A stretch of 37,419 nucleotides of DNA from Bacteriovoracales bacterium (GTDB taxonomy: Bacteria; Bdellovibrionota; Bacteriovoracia; Bacteriovoracales; Bacteriovoracaceae): positions 1 to 37,419 of the forward strand of contig JAOMEV010000028.1 in NCBI GenBank assembly GCA_028346125.1. The letters are read 5' to 3'. The translations under genes were made by a program, and so were the position numbers. Under the pieces are notes generated by a model. That model had not been told where the DNA came from, did no database searches, and worked only from the letters and a program-made list of their open reading frames with translations. Shown piece by piece: positions 1-8,336 of this stretch (position 1 is its first letter; each line of letters starts with the position of its first letter).

Positions 1-921
1 AATATAGAAGTTGAAGATACAGGTCCGGGAATCCCTAAGGAAAAGCTAGATATCATTTTTTCCGCCTTCTCTCAAGTTCACGAGCATGGAAGTGTTCAGG
101 AAAGAGGGAGTGGTTTAGGGTTGTATATTTCGAGTAAAATAATTGAAGATTTAAGGGGTACTTTAGGAGTCATTTCTGACGTTGGAAAGGGGTCTGTTTT
201 TACTATATCGCTAGCTGATATAAGCTTTTTAGAAGATGGAGAAACCAAGGATATTGCCTACACTTTTTTTGGAGACACCATTTTAATTGCTGATGACTAC
301 TCTATAAACGTTAAGCTTTATCAGGCCTATCTTTCTAAACATAACCTTAAAATTGAAACAGCAAGTGATGGAAAAGAGCTCGTTTTAAAAACTAAAGAAG
401 TGAAACCTGATTTAATTGTGACTGATTTTGATATGCCAGAATTAAATGCGGATCAAGTGTTGAAAGCTTTAAGAGCTGCAAAAATTGAAACACCCATCAT
501 TTTAGTTTCTGCCTTAAAAATAGAAGAAGAAACAAAAAAAGGGTTTCAGGGATTTTTACAAAAACCAGTGGATGAGGATGTTTTTTTAGAAAACATAGCA
601 AGGCTTATTAAGCATGAAGTAAGGTTTATAGAAGAAGATTCCAATGAAGACGACTTATATGAGTTTATTGTTCCAAAAAAATTAGGTCAAAAAGACCTTG
701 TAATCATTCAACAAGTACATGAAAAATTTAAATATTGGCGAACTTCGATGGAAGTGACAATAATGGAAGACGAGATTCAAACTTTAAAAGAACAATTTAC
801 TGAAACGAAGCTAAAGTTCTTTATCCCCATGCTTGAAAAGCTTGAAGAAAATACAAAAAAGTTCAGTATAAGCGCAATTGAAAACATATTGGATGATCTG
901 ATTAAAAAAACTAAGAAATAA
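1..921 (+). CDS. Hybrid sensor histidine kinase, 3' part (HATPase end plus receiver domain)
   Basis: The reading frame is open from base 1, so the gene begins outside the window; 306 residues are visible. Residues 6-11 (DTGPGI) are the G1 box, IFSAFSQ is the F box and GSGLGLYIS (about 36-44) the G2 box of a HATPase_c domain, so this is the ATP-binding end of a histidine kinase. A complete CheY-like receiver follows at about 92-206: acidic pair D98/D99, phosphoacceptor D142 in TDFDMP, Ser170 at the switch position and Lys188 in LQKP. The last ~100 residues are charged and helical and match no domain I recognise; a degenerate Hpt cannot be excluded. The likely role is an inner-membrane or cytoplasmic phosphorelay sensor; its input domain is not visible. 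Confidence 0.9.
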   Translation, partial: NIEVEDTGPGIPKEKLDIIFSAFSQVHEHGSVQERGSGLGLYISSKIIEDLRGTLGVISDVGKGSVFTISLADISFLEDGETKDIAYTFFGDTILIADDYSINVKLYQAYLSKHNLKIETASDGKELVLKTKEVKPDLIVTDFDMPELNADQVLKALRAAKIETPIILVSALKIEEETKKGFQGFLQKPVDEDVFLENIARLIKHEVRFIEEDSNEDDLYEFIVPKKLGQKDLVIIQQVHEKFKYWRTSMEVTIMEDEIQTLKEQFTETKLKFFIPMLEKLEENTKKFSISAIENILDDLIKKTKK

Positions 922-931
922 AATTATTTGG

Positions 932-959
932 CCTCTTGAACAATTTTCAAAATAAGAGG
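932..959 (+). terminator. Weak hairpin after the kinase gene
   Basis: CCTCTT (932-937) pairs with AAGAGG (954-959) around an AT-rich loop, 11 bases after the kinase stop. There is no clean T-run directly behind the stem, so intrinsic termination is only possible. It also lies downstream of the small minus-strand gene at 1003-1170. Confidence 0.3.
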
Positions 960-1002
960 TCTTCTGACTTTTATAAAACTTCCCCTATTTTGAACCTAGT
1001 AT

Positions 1003-1170
1003 TTAAGCCTTAACCTTTTTATGATAATCCTTTAGAGCTGTCACTAAAAGTTTGAGCGTGGCTAGTTCACTTTCTGCTTCCTTGTTTCCAATTATCGCCT
1101 TTCTGTGTATCCTACTCCACTTTATCCACCAGCCTAAAACATCTCCTGTAAATCTTGTTTCCATTTTCAT
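1003..1170 (-). CDS. 55-aa small basic protein, unknown
   Basis: Minus-strand ORF of 55 codons with a strong ribosome site: AAGGAG lies 7 bases before the ATG at 1170. The product starts MKMETRFTGDVLGWWIKW and ends DYHKKVKA. It is rich in Lys/Trp and has no signal peptide or membrane segment. The middle (about residues 28-50) is probably one helix. No family is recognised. It is convergent with the kinase gene, and its likely promoter region holds the GTTCA direct repeats at 1231-1277. The strong ribosome site and protein-like composition make it better supported than the overlapping plus-strand frame at 1052-1258. Confidence 0.65.
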   Translation of the reverse strand: MKMETRFTGDVLGWWIKWSRIHRKAIIGNKEAESELATLKLLVTALKDYHKKVKA

Positions 1171-1230
1171 TATCCATCTCCTTTACGTTTTATATCTTCA
1201 TTTTAAACCCTGCTTAGTTATCTTTAAATG

Positions 1231-1277
1231 GTTCAGAGAAAGTTCAAGCGCCTTATAATAGGTTCAAACATTGTTCA
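1231..1277. promoter_or_regulatory. Two pairs of 11-bp-spaced GTTCA repeats around a -10-like box
   Basis: GTTCA occurs at 1231, 1242, 1262 and 1273, giving two GTTCA-N6-GTTCA pairs with an 11-bp period. TATAAT (1254-1259; TATTAT on the other strand) lies between them. Direct repeats spaced one helical turn apart are typical of OmpR/PhoB-family response-regulator sites. On the minus strand this lies about 60-100 bases before the 55-aa gene. The assignment to a regulator class is inference. Confidence 0.4.
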
Positions 1278-1349
1278 AAAACCTTTTTTTAGAAAGGTTC
1301 GTAATTTCAGTATGTTAAGTACAATAACATCCAAAAGTTAAACCTCTGC

Positions 1350-1426
1350 TCTTCAAAAAACCTGTTGAAATGGAAGCTTGTCTCAATTCACAACATACAT
1401 ACCTTATTATGACGAGCTTCTATTAA
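1350..1426 (-). repeat. Structured repeat, copy A1 (degenerate, 3' part missing)
   Basis: Reads on the minus strand from the conserved start (TTAATAGAAGCTCGTC, 1411-1426) through a decayed promoter-like core to the CAAAAAACCTG segment. The TGGCACG box is changed to AGGTATG, but the spacing is kept. It lies in tandem with copy A2. Confidence 0.55.
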
Positions 1427-1429
1427 ACT

Positions 1430-1580
1430 TAAGGTTATGAACTTTTCTCAAGGCCCTATAAGACTCATTTACCGAATGAAACCTAAGCTCGTAAAAGAAA
1501 GTTCTTTAGGAGCATAACTAATTCGCAAATTACGTAAAAAAAATCTCATTTTTTGTCAATTGAGGCGAACTTTATTAGTG
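1430..1580 (-). repeat. Structured repeat, copy A2 (degenerate)
   Basis: Minus-strand copy over its full length. The 3' end (AAGGTTATG, 1431) and 5' end (GGCGAACTTTATTAG, 1564-1578) are recognisable, as are the GACTCATTTACCGA, CTTTAGGAGC and TTCGCAAATTACG segments. The -12-like GC is kept; the -24-like box is lost. From 1171 to 1740 I see only this pair of copies and the GTTCA repeats. Confidence 0.55.
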
Positions 1581-1740
1581 AAATTAGAATACACTCAATG
1601 GTTTTTTTTAAAAGTTGGTTTTTTCATTTTTGATGTTTACAAAAACCGTGTTTAACCTACCCTAGCTTTGATTAAATTAGGTAAAAAATCAAAAGACAAG
1701 GCCTTTGTGGGTCCCTTTTATAAAGAAATTGAATTAGAGT

Positions 1741-2310
1741 TCAATCTGTTTTTATAGTTCCATAAACTTTGAAATTATTCTTTGGTCCGATATTTACAAA
1801 AACTATTTCTCCTGAGTTTGGAAAATAACCAGTAAGTCCTGTTATAGTCACTTGGTGGGTAACTAACACTAAGGGCATTTTTTTATTATTTTTAATTAAC
1901 CAATTTTTAAGTCTATTAATATAAGTATTTCTTTGATTGAATTTTCCAAAGAAAGAATTTAGTAATGGTAGCTCTTTAATTTCTCCCAGCTTCATTAAAT
2001 TGGCCGTTTCTAGACATCTACACCATTGACTAGAATAAATATAAGCTTTTTTAATTTTATTTTTTTTAAAAATGAGTCCTATTTTTTTCGACTGTATTTT
2101 CCCTTGATTCGATAAATTCCTCTGGGTAGAACAATCCGTTAGTTTAAAATAAGAGGGATCTCCAAACCCTGGCGCCAATGAGTGCCTAATAAGGACGAAG
2201 TTGTTCTTTTCCAATAAAGTTGGCCAAAGTTTTTTTGTATTTTCCTTTAAGACCGCTGTGTTTGGAAATAAAATAATAAAAAAAAAGGGAAAAATTCTAG
2301 CAAGCAACAT
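1741..2310 (-). CDS. Periplasmic histidine phosphatase (phosphoglycerate mutase-like fold)
   Basis: 189 aa. The N-terminal hydrophobic stretch (about residues 3-19) looks like a signal peptide or anchor. LIRHSLAPG (about 40-48) carries the RH motif with the His that becomes phosphorylated, SSQWCRCLETA holds the second Arg, and VTHQ near residue 150 holds the second His. Together these form the catalytic pocket of the histidine phosphatase superfamily. The pattern around DCSTQRNLSNQG and SSQWCRCLETA fits a widespread small bacterial subfamily of unknown substrate. It probably removes phosphate from a small molecule in the periplasm. It is monocistronic and divergent from the small peptide gene at 2482. 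Confidence 0.85.
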   Translation of the reverse strand: MLLARIFPFFFIILFPNTAVLKENTKKLWPTLLEKNNFVLIRHSLAPGFGDPSYFKLTDCSTQRNLSNQGKIQSKKIGLIFKKNKIKKAYIYSSQWCRCLETANLMKLGEIKELPLLNSFFGKFNQRNTYINRLKNWLIKNNKKMPLVLVTHQVTITGLTGYFPNSGEIVFVNIGPKNNFKVYGTIKTD

Positions 2311-2481
2311 AAGTTAACCTAACCATCGTTTAAATTAATACTCCTAGAGTTATACTTCTTATTATAAAGGAATCTCCAATATTAATAGAAATAAATTATA
2401 AAATTAAAAGTTTAAAAATTGTCTAATTCAAATTAATTAACTGTCTTTATTTCAATGATATAATGGTGCGTAGGAGGACAT

Positions 2482-2622
2482 ATGAAGGGATTAATATTGA
2501 TATTTACTATTACCGTTGTTCTTTTGTCACCAGCAACTTATTCGGAAGGTTGTGGCGATCATGGGCCTGGAGAAGATCAGGAATGCATCAAAGATTCAAA
2601 TGGAAATTGTGTTGAAACTTAA
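2482..2622 (+). CDS. 46-aa secreted small Cys-containing peptide
   Basis: A strong ribosome site, AGGAGG (2472-2477), precedes ATG 2482. The product has a short basic start, a hydrophobic core (about residues 4-17), a likely cleavage near TYSEG, and a tiny acidic mature part with three Cys (GCGDH, QECIK, GNCVET). No homologue is recognised. The small size, export signal and odd Cys number suggest a secreted peptide or a lipoprotein-like factor; function unknown. Confidence 0.6.
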   Translation: MKGLILIFTITVVLLSPATYSEGCGDHGPGEDQECIKDSNGNCVET

Positions 2623-3133
2623 CTCTTTTCATTTTATCTAATTAGTTTGAATAGATAGGAATCTGTTATTCATAAAACTTTAAACATCTGAACGTTTAAA
2701 AAATCTAATAACAACCATGTTATATTGACAAGAACTCTATTTTTTTTCTGCAAAGGCCCTGAAAAACAAAAAGCCTTTACTTACTTATAAGATGCTTGTA
2801 TTTATTAATGAAAGATCGGATACCTGGTACGTAGTTTACGAAATGGACCAACCTTAAAAGGTTTTTATAACCTATCAAAATTTCATTGACAGGGTTAAGG
2901 GTTATTTTTCCTAAATATCTCTGATCACCCCTATTACTAAGCAGTGTTTGATTATTTTACATAACTAACTGAAATTATACTCGAGTTTTAATTAAACTTT
3001 TTAGACTCCATTTAGGGGGGTATTATTTATCATAAAAACCCCATCCTTTTTACAAAGCAAATTGAGTAAATTCCAGAAAGGGCCTATACATAATCAACGA
3101 AACCCTAATTAATTGTGGACAGGTAGGACATTA
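2623..3133. other. Intergenic, AT-rich, no convincing gene
   Basis: The only protein-like trace is a plus-strand frame open from 2739 to the stop at about 2864 (it includes TWYVVYEMDQ). It has no start codon with a ribosome site and may be the tail of a decayed gene. No element copy is visible here. Confidence 0.4.
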
Positions 3134-4642
3134 ATGTTTGATTTATTATCTAAAACCAAAGAGACTTTAAAAAATGATATTTTGTCTGGTTTAACAGTTT
3201 CACTGGCACTTGTCCCGGAAGCCGTGGCCTTTTCTTTCGTGGCCGGAGTTGACCCCCTGGTAGGACTTTATGCCGCTTTTTTAGTCGGTTTGATCACCTC
3301 TATTTTTGGTGGTCGTCCTGGAATGATTTCTGGTGCTACAGGCGCCTTGGCCGTTGTTATGGTTTCTTTAGTTTCAAACCATGGAGTAGAATACCTCTTT
3401 GCTGCTGTTGTCTTAATGGGAATACTTCAAATGCTAGCGGGCCTTTTAAAATTAGGAAAGTTCGTTCGTCTTATTCCACACCCAGTTATGCTCGGATTTG
3501 TTAATGGTTTGGCCATAGTTATTTTCTTAGCTCAATTATCCCAATTTAAATTTCTTGATGCAAAAGGCGTGAGTCAATGGCTTCAAGGAAGCGATATGGC
3601 CATTATGCTAGGTCTTGTTGGTTTAACCATGGCCATTATTCATTTTTTACCAAAGTTAACAAAGTCTATCCCCTCATCTCTTGTGGCAATTACGACTGTC
3701 ACAGGATTAGTTCATTTTGTAGGACTAGACACAAGAACTGTAGCTGACATGGCCTCAGTCGGAGGAGGGCTTCCTTCCTTTCACATCCCTTCTGTACCTT
3801 TTAATATCGAAACATTAAAAATTATTTTTCCATATTCCGCTATTTTAGCAGCAATAGGTTTAATAGAATCTCTCATGACCCTTCAGCTTGTAGATGAAAT
3901 TACTGAAACAAGAGGCAATACTAACCGTGAATGTATGGGACAAGGACTTGCTAACATACTTACAGGTTGCTTTGGAGGTATGGGCGGCTGCGCGATGATA
4001 GGCCAAAGTATGATTAATGTAAATTCAGGTGGTCGTGGACGTGCTTCTGGAATTACAGCGGCGATATGCTTACTCTTTTTTATTATCGCAGGATCCTCAA
4101 TTATTGAAATGATTCCCCTAGCAGCTCTAGTCGGCGTTATGTTCATGGTGGTTATTGGAACTTTCGAATGGTCCAGTGTACAAGTCTTGGGAAAAATTCC
4201 AAAATCTGATGCCTTTGTTATTATTTTAGTCTCAACCATAACCGTATACTCTGATCTCGCTATAGCTGTTTTTTGTGGAGTTATCGTTTCATCTCTCGTT
4301 TTTGCATGGAAAAGATCAGAACAAATAAATTCTGAAATCCATATAGACAAAGAAGGATTTAAACATTACAGACTTAAAGGTCCCCTCTTTTTTGGCTCAG
4401 TCAAAAGCTTCCAAGATATCTTCGACCCAAAAAATGATCCTTCAAAAATTTACTTAGATTTTGAAGAATCCAAGGTCTGTGATTACTCTGGGATTGAAGT
4501 TATCAATAATTTAGTTGAAAAGTATAAAAATCTAAAAAAAGACATCTATATTAAAAACTTAGGTTCTGATTGTCAGGATATTGTTGATAGGGCCGGTAAT
4601 ATTTTTGAAGCAAAAAGGATCACTCCTTTAAAATTATCCTAA
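3134..4642 (+). CDS. SulP family anion transporter with C-terminal STAS domain
   Basis: 502 aa from ATG 3134, chosen because AGGTAGGA (3121-3128) sits 5 bases upstream; a GTG seven codons earlier has no ribosome site. The N-terminal three quarters is highly hydrophobic (10 or more membrane segments). It carries the SulP signature region near the start (VSLALVPEAVAFSFVAGVDP, GLYAAF) and Gly-rich segments such as GMISGATGA. A cytoplasmic STAS domain follows (about 415-495), including IYLDFEESKVCDYSGIEVI. Members move sulfate, bicarbonate or other anions with Na+ or H+; the substrate cannot be read from the sequence. No carbonic anhydrase or sulfate-assimilation gene is adjacent. Confidence 0.92.
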   Translation: MFDLLSKTKETLKNDILSGLTVSLALVPEAVAFSFVAGVDPLVGLYAAFLVGLITSIFGGRPGMISGATGALAVVMVSLVSNHGVEYLFAAVVLMGILQMLAGLLKLGKFVRLIPHPVMLGFVNGLAIVIFLAQLSQFKFLDAKGVSQWLQGSDMAIMLGLVGLTMAIIHFLPKLTKSIPSSLVAITTVTGLVHFVGLDTRTVADMASVGGGLPSFHIPSVPFNIETLKIIFPYSAILAAIGLIESLMTLQLVDEITETRGNTNRECMGQGLANILTGCFGGMGGCAMIGQSMINVNSGGRGRASGITAAICLLFFIIAGSSIIEMIPLAALVGVMFMVVIGTFEWSSVQVLGKIPKSDAFVIILVSTITVYSDLAIAVFCGVIVSSLVFAWKRSEQINSEIHIDKEGFKHYRLKGPLFFGSVKSFQDIFDPKNDPSKIYLDFEESKVCDYSGIEVINNLVEKYKNLKKDIYIKNLGSDCQDIVDRAGNIFEAKRITPLKLS

Positions 4643-4786
4643 AAGCTCTCTAAAAATGGGCCAATCTTCCGATACCAAAAGCTGTAGTGTATCCTTTTTT
4701 TATTTTACCAAACAGTTTAGTTAGACACCTTTTATTAAGCGATTCTATTTCGGTTACATTTGGACCATTTGAAAAAGGAACCCTCC

Positions 4787-5020
4787 GTGAAACTAACTAC
4801 CTTCTCTTCTGATGGTCCCTCTGAAATAGGAATCGTTACTGGTCAAGGTCTTGTTCCCATTAACCAAATTGATTCAAGTTTACCTAAAAATATGACTGAA
4901 CTCATTGATCAATTAGAAGGCCTAAAAACTAAAATTGAAAATATCGTTAAAGGGTTTCAACTTGTCTTTAAAGGACTACAAAATACCAAATTAGGTACGT
5001 TCAGATTTTTACTGCCTTAA
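4787..5020 (+). pseudogene. Fumarylacetoacetate-hydrolase family, N-terminal domain only
   Basis: From GTG 4787 (AAAAGGAA 8 bases upstream) the frame reads VKLTTFSSDGPSEIGIVTGQ and continues through SLPKNMTELID to FRFLLP, then stops. This is the order of the small N-terminal domain of FAH-type hydrolases (KL.TF...G...IG.V.g...v ... LP.dm..LI ... LL.P). The family is normally about 280-330 aa, with the metal-binding catalytic domain after the LLP point; that domain is absent and I see no trace of it in 5021-5236. It is read as a truncated gene. A free-standing small protein is possible but less likely. Confidence 0.55.
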
Positions 5021-5236
5021 ATAGATGGATATTGATCTATATTAAATAAATTATATTTAAAATAATTAAGGCCAATAATTTTAAAAATAGGTCCTCCCAA
5101 TTTTAATAATTTATTTGGCTTAGAGTGGTCGATGGCCTCTCGTATCGTAAACAGCATTTGGGCTCAATAAACCTTATGGTAGAATGTAAATGGCCAAAAG
5201 ATTTGTTTAAACATTGAAGTTTTTATTGGTTGGGGC

Positions 5237-5617
5237 ATGAATGTAATAGTTTTTGGGTTAATTTCCATTTCAGTATTTTTTTTTAATAAGGCAGTTCCTT
5301 TCAAAGTAAATTCCAACGATCCCCAAAAGGTTATTATAGAAATTCATAACCCTGCCCCCATCTTAAAACCTGGTACTTGCTTTGAGATAAGGCCTGAGTT
5401 TAAGGATAAGAGCTACACACTTGTTAGAAAAGTGATTGCTGAAGAGGATGGCTATTACACGTATTGTGTTGTTAAAAAAAGTGAATTGAGATGTGAAAAA
5501 TCAAAATTCAGTGCTAGTTGCAAATTTATAGACAGATACTTTAGGGCCACAAGGTGTCGTGCTAATAATATTTCTGCTGATGAAGTTTATAAAGGTCTTT
5601 ATCAAAAAAAATCTTAG
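5237..5617 (+). CDS. Exported hypothetical protein, 126 aa
   Basis: ATG 5237 follows TTGGGGC. Residues 1-20 form a hydrophobic signal or anchor (NVIVFGLISISVFFF). The mature part is basic, with Cys at GTCFEI, YTYCVV, LRCEK, ASCKF and TRCRA. Five Cys suggest disulfides in the periplasm. No family is recognised. It is a single gene between the FAH remnant and rhlE. Confidence 0.6.
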   Translation: MNVIVFGLISISVFFFNKAVPFKVNSNDPQKVIIEIHNPAPILKPGTCFEIRPEFKDKSYTLVRKVIAEEDGYYTYCVVKKSELRCEKSKFSASCKFIDRYFRATRCRANNISADEVYKGLYQKKS

Positions 5618-5823
5618 GTAGGACCCCAATTAGAAATATCTTCTCCAAAACTTCTTTTTTTTGTTAGTTAAGGCCTGATTTTTTTTAAAGAGATTTCATA
5701 TAGATAGGCCATATTTCAATACCTTTAAGCAACCCTTTTTAAATATCATAACCTGTAGAATTTACATTATTTATTAGGAGTTCCCCCATTAATTTGCTAT
5801 AAGAGCATCAATCAAAGGAACTT

Positions 5824-7047
5824 ATGAATTTTTCAAATCTGGGCCTTTCGGCGCCTATACTAAATGCCGTGATCAAAAAAGGGTACAAAGTCCCCTCACC
5901 TATCCAAGCTCAAACAATCCCTGCCATTTTGTCTGGAAAAGATGTTATGGCCGCTGCCCAAACTGGAACTGGAAAAACTGCAGGCTTTACCTTACCCATC
6001 TTAGAAAATTTATCACAAGGACCTTTCACACGAGGAAATCAAGTAAGGGCGCTTATTTTAACTCCTACGCGAGAGTTGGCCGCCCAAATATATGAAAGTG
6101 TTAAAACTTATGGTGCCAACCTCAGACTTCGTTCAGGTGTCGTTTTTGGTGGTGTAAAAATCAACCCCCAAATGATGAAGTTAAGAGGTGGGGTTGATAT
6201 TTTAGTGGCCACTCCAGGCAGGTTATTAGATCTCTACAATAAAAATGCTGTTAAATTTCAACATTTAGAAGTGCTTGTTTTAGATGAAGCAGATAGAATG
6301 CTGGATATGGGTTTTATCCACGACATAAAAAAAGTAATGGCCCTTTTACCCAAAAAACGCCAAAACCTTTTATTCTCGGCCACTTTTTCTAAAGAAATAA
6401 GAAATTTGGCAAAGACAATGATAAATAATCCAGTAGAAATTTCGGTTACGCCTAGAAATACGACAGTAGAAGCTGTCGAACATTTTCTATACCCAGTAGA
6501 CCAAAACCAAAAAACAAAAGCACTTATAAAGTTAATTAAAACAGAAAAGTGGAAACAAGCTATCGTTTTTTCAAGAACTAAACACGGAGCTAACCGCATT
6601 GCAAAGAACCTTGAACAAAAGGGAATTAGTGCAGCTGCTATCCATGGTAATAAAAGCCAAAATGCTAGGACCCAAGCATTAGCGAACTTAAAAGATGGCA
6701 CTGTAAAAATTTTAGTTGCTACTGATATTGCGGCCAGAGGTATTGATATTGATCAACTTCCGCAGGTTGTAAACTTTGATTTACCAAACGTTGCTGAGGA
6801 CTATATTCATCGAATCGGTCGTACAGGAAGAGCAGGTGCCACGGGAAAAGCAATTTCACTTGTCAGTTCAGACGAATTCGATCAGCTTAAAGGCATTGAA
6901 CGTTTATTAAAAAAATTAATACCTAGAAAAGAAATTGAAGAGTTTAGACCGACGATTCCTCTACCTGAGACCATTTTAAATACAAAACCTATAAGGCCAA
7001 ATAAGCCTAAAAAAACTAAAAGGCCCTACATACAGAGTAAAGGGTAG
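5824..7047 (+). CDS. rhlE: DEAD-box RNA helicase RhlE
   Basis: 407 aa, ATG 5824 with AAAGGAA upstream. All core motifs are present: Q motif (SPIQAQTIP, about 25-33), Walker A AQTGTGKT (45-52), PTRELA (81-86), TPGR (130-133), DEAD (154-157), SAT (185-187), then the second RecA domain with [10 protein letters not shown] (299-308) and HRIGRTGR (329-336). The short Lys-rich tail is typical of RhlE. It unwinds structured RNA in the cytoplasm (ribosome assembly, mRNA turnover, cold adaptation). The last codons and the TAG stop lie inside repeat copy B, so the native C-terminus may have been altered by the element. Confidence 0.93.
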   Translation: MNFSNLGLSAPILNAVIKKGYKVPSPIQAQTIPAILSGKDVMAAAQTGTGKTAGFTLPILENLSQGPFTRGNQVRALILTPTRELAAQIYESVKTYGANLRLRSGVVFGGVKINPQMMKLRGGVDILVATPGRLLDLYNKNAVKFQHLEVLVLDEADRMLDMGFIHDIKKVMALLPKKRQNLLFSATFSKEIRNLAKTMINNPVEISVTPRNTTVEAVEHFLYPVDQNQKTKALIKLIKTEKWKQAIVFSRTKHGANRIAKNLEQKGISAAAIHGNKSQNARTQALANLKDGTVKILVATDIAARGIDIDQLPQVVNFDLPNVAEDYIHRIGRTGRAGATGKAISLVSSDEFDQLKGIERLLKKLIPRKEIEEFRPTIPLPETILNTKPIRPNKPKKTKRPYIQSKG

Positions 7048-7165
7048 AAAAAACAAAGCACCTTTTTTCTCTAACCTGCACGAGTCATTAATCAAACCTT
7101 TTCAAAAAACCCTAAAACGAAATGAGAAAACTCTTAAAGTTTTCCCTTTCACTGCGGCCTAAATT
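7041..7165 (-). repeat. Structured repeat, copy B (minus, partial)
   Basis: The minus-strand 3' end (GGGTAGAAAAAACAAAGCACC, in two pieces on the plus strand) is well conserved, then CACGAGTCATTAATC and TTTTCAAAAAACCCTAAAACG. The promoter-like core is not recognisable. It overlaps the rhlE stop codon (7045-7047). Confidence 0.6.
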
Positions 7166-7169
7166 TATA

Positions 7170-7207
7170 CTTAAGAGAAGTTCACCTTAATTTGGAAAAT
7201 AAAAGGG
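7170..7207 (+). repeat. 5' end of a plus-strand repeat copy (B')
   Basis: CTTAAGAGAAGTTCACCTTA followed by ATTTGGAAAATAA matches the first ~40 bases of the element in plus orientation. It lies 5'-to-5' with copy B, the same arrangement as H/I and N/O. The rest of the copy is not recognisable. Confidence 0.5.
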
Positions 7208-7300
7208 ATTTTTAATTCAAAGGTTAACTCTAATTATAGTATTTTCAAACTTCTGTTTGGTGAGACTCTTAAACCGGGTGTTGGATCTTTTTTGTTTCTA

Positions 7301-7918
7301 CTAACCTTCCACACGCTCAAACCAATAAGTGCTAATCTTAGCAGTCGGCCCAATGGGAAAGGCTATTTTTGCGATCTCCTCATGGTAATCCCGGTTGCGG
7401 AATTCATCACCAAGAAAACTTTTAACACGTTCCCTGGGCCAGCGTTTTGGACCGACAGGCCGCCAATCAAAGAAGTGGCGTTTGTTGAAGTGTACAAGTA
7501 CCAATTGACCACCGGGTCTTAGCCATGAAAGTAAATTTTGTCTGTAAACAGCTCGTTCTTTATCATTCAGAGAATGCATACAACCAGAGTCGAGTACAAG
7601 ATCGAAAGACTCTTCCGAATGATATTCACATACATCCGCACGTTGGAAGTCGATGCTAACATTGGCATCAGTTGCCCGACTCCGGGCCATATCGAGTGCA
7701 GCTTCTACGAAGTCAACTCCAATGACTTCGTGGCCCGCTTGCGCAAGAATTACAGAATAGGTACCTGTACCGCAACCGAGATCCAAAGCGCGTGTAGGGC
7801 CTGCCTTTCCTTTGGCAGCTTCCAAGAGAAATTGCGGGGGATGGTTTCGATACCAGGGCAAGTCCTTTGCACTGTCCGCACGTTTGTATGAATTTTCAAA
7901 GAAAGATTTATTAGACAT
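7301..7918 (-). CDS. Class I SAM-dependent methyltransferase
   Basis: 205 aa from ATG 7918; an in-frame upstream ATG at 7936 would add six residues, and neither has a clear ribosome site. ALDLGCGTGTYSV is motif I (SAM binding), VIGVDF is the strand-2 acidic motif, and FDLVLDSGCMHSL is motif II/post II. The C-terminus PTAKISTYWFERV is typical of small Methyltransf_25/TPMT-like enzymes. The acceptor is unknown. The gene is about half G+C, clearly richer than rhlE and the RND gene around it, and sits between repeat copies B/B' and C. This points to horizontal transfer. Its orientation is opposite to copy C. Confidence 0.85.
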   Translation of the reverse strand: MSNKSFFENSYKRADSAKDLPWYRNHPPQFLLEAAKGKAGPTRALDLGCGTGTYSVILAQAGHEVIGVDFVEAALDMARSRATDANVSIDFQRADVCEYHSEESFDLVLDSGCMHSLNDKERAVYRQNLLSWLRPGGQLVLVHFNKRHFFDWRPVGPKRWPRERVKSFLGDEFRNRDYHEEIAKIAFPIGPTAKISTYWFERVEG

Positions 7919-8005
7919 AATGACAACCATGAACAAGAAATAAATGATTCTAAAAAATTAAACTAATTTTTCCACATCCGCAAGTTATGTCATGAGTAAA
8001 AGATT

Positions 8006-8174
8006 TTAATAGAAGTTCGTCTTAGGCAAGGGAAAATAGTGAACTTTGGTATGGTAGTTGGGAAATGGGGGCGTACTTAAAGGATTTTCTTTTACGAGTT
8101 TAGGTTTTTTTTAAAATATTCGATAAATGAATATTAAATAGTATGGAAAAAGGTGCTTTGTTTTTCCGCCCCTT
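8006..8174 (+). repeat. Structured repeat, copy C (plus)
   Basis: Starts TTAATAGAAGTTCGTCTTA. The core is changed (TGGTATG-N4-TTGG instead of TGGCACG-N4-TTGC). Then TACTTAAAG, TTTTACGAGTTTAGG, ATTCGATAAATGA and the perfect hairpin GGAAAAA-GGTGCTTTG-TTTTTCC. Its 3' end touches a response-regulator remnant. Confidence 0.7.
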
Positions 8175-8176
8175 AA

Positions 8177-8330
8177 ATTCCCAAAAGTGAGAGTATAGAG
8201 GATGTTCAAACAGTCATGCTTACAACAAAAACCAGTGATGAAAATGGATGAGCTCAAAAAGCACAAGTTTGTCAGATGCTGGATTATAAAAACAATTACA
8301 GAAGACCTCATTTGGGCCACTGCAGAATAA
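8177..8330 (+). pseudogene. Decayed CheY-like receiver fragment
   Basis: In one frame 8177 onward reads ...EDVQTVMLTTKTSDEN then a stop. In the next frame, from about 8238, it continues MDELKKHKF then CWIIKTITEDLIWATAE and stops at 8328-8330. Together these resemble beta4-alpha4-beta5-alpha5 of a receiver domain, with the switch Thr (MLTTKT) and the conserved Lys (WIIK); the following Pro is Thr. The first half with the phosphoacceptor is missing and there is a frameshift near 8238-8250. It begins directly after repeat copy C. The reading is by pattern only. Confidence 0.4.
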
Positions 8331-8336
8331 TAAGCT

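Noticed and set aside
1052-1258. Plus-strand 68-aa frame
   Set aside because: No ribosome site; it runs opposite the better supported 55-aa gene and through the GTTCA regulatory repeats.
2739-2864. Plus-strand frame with TWYVVYEMDQ
   Set aside because: No start codon with a ribosome site and no recognisable family; kept only as a possible remnant.
8111-8320. Minus-strand 69-aa hydrophobic frame
   Set aside because: It overlaps repeat C and the receiver-like remnant and has no ribosome site.
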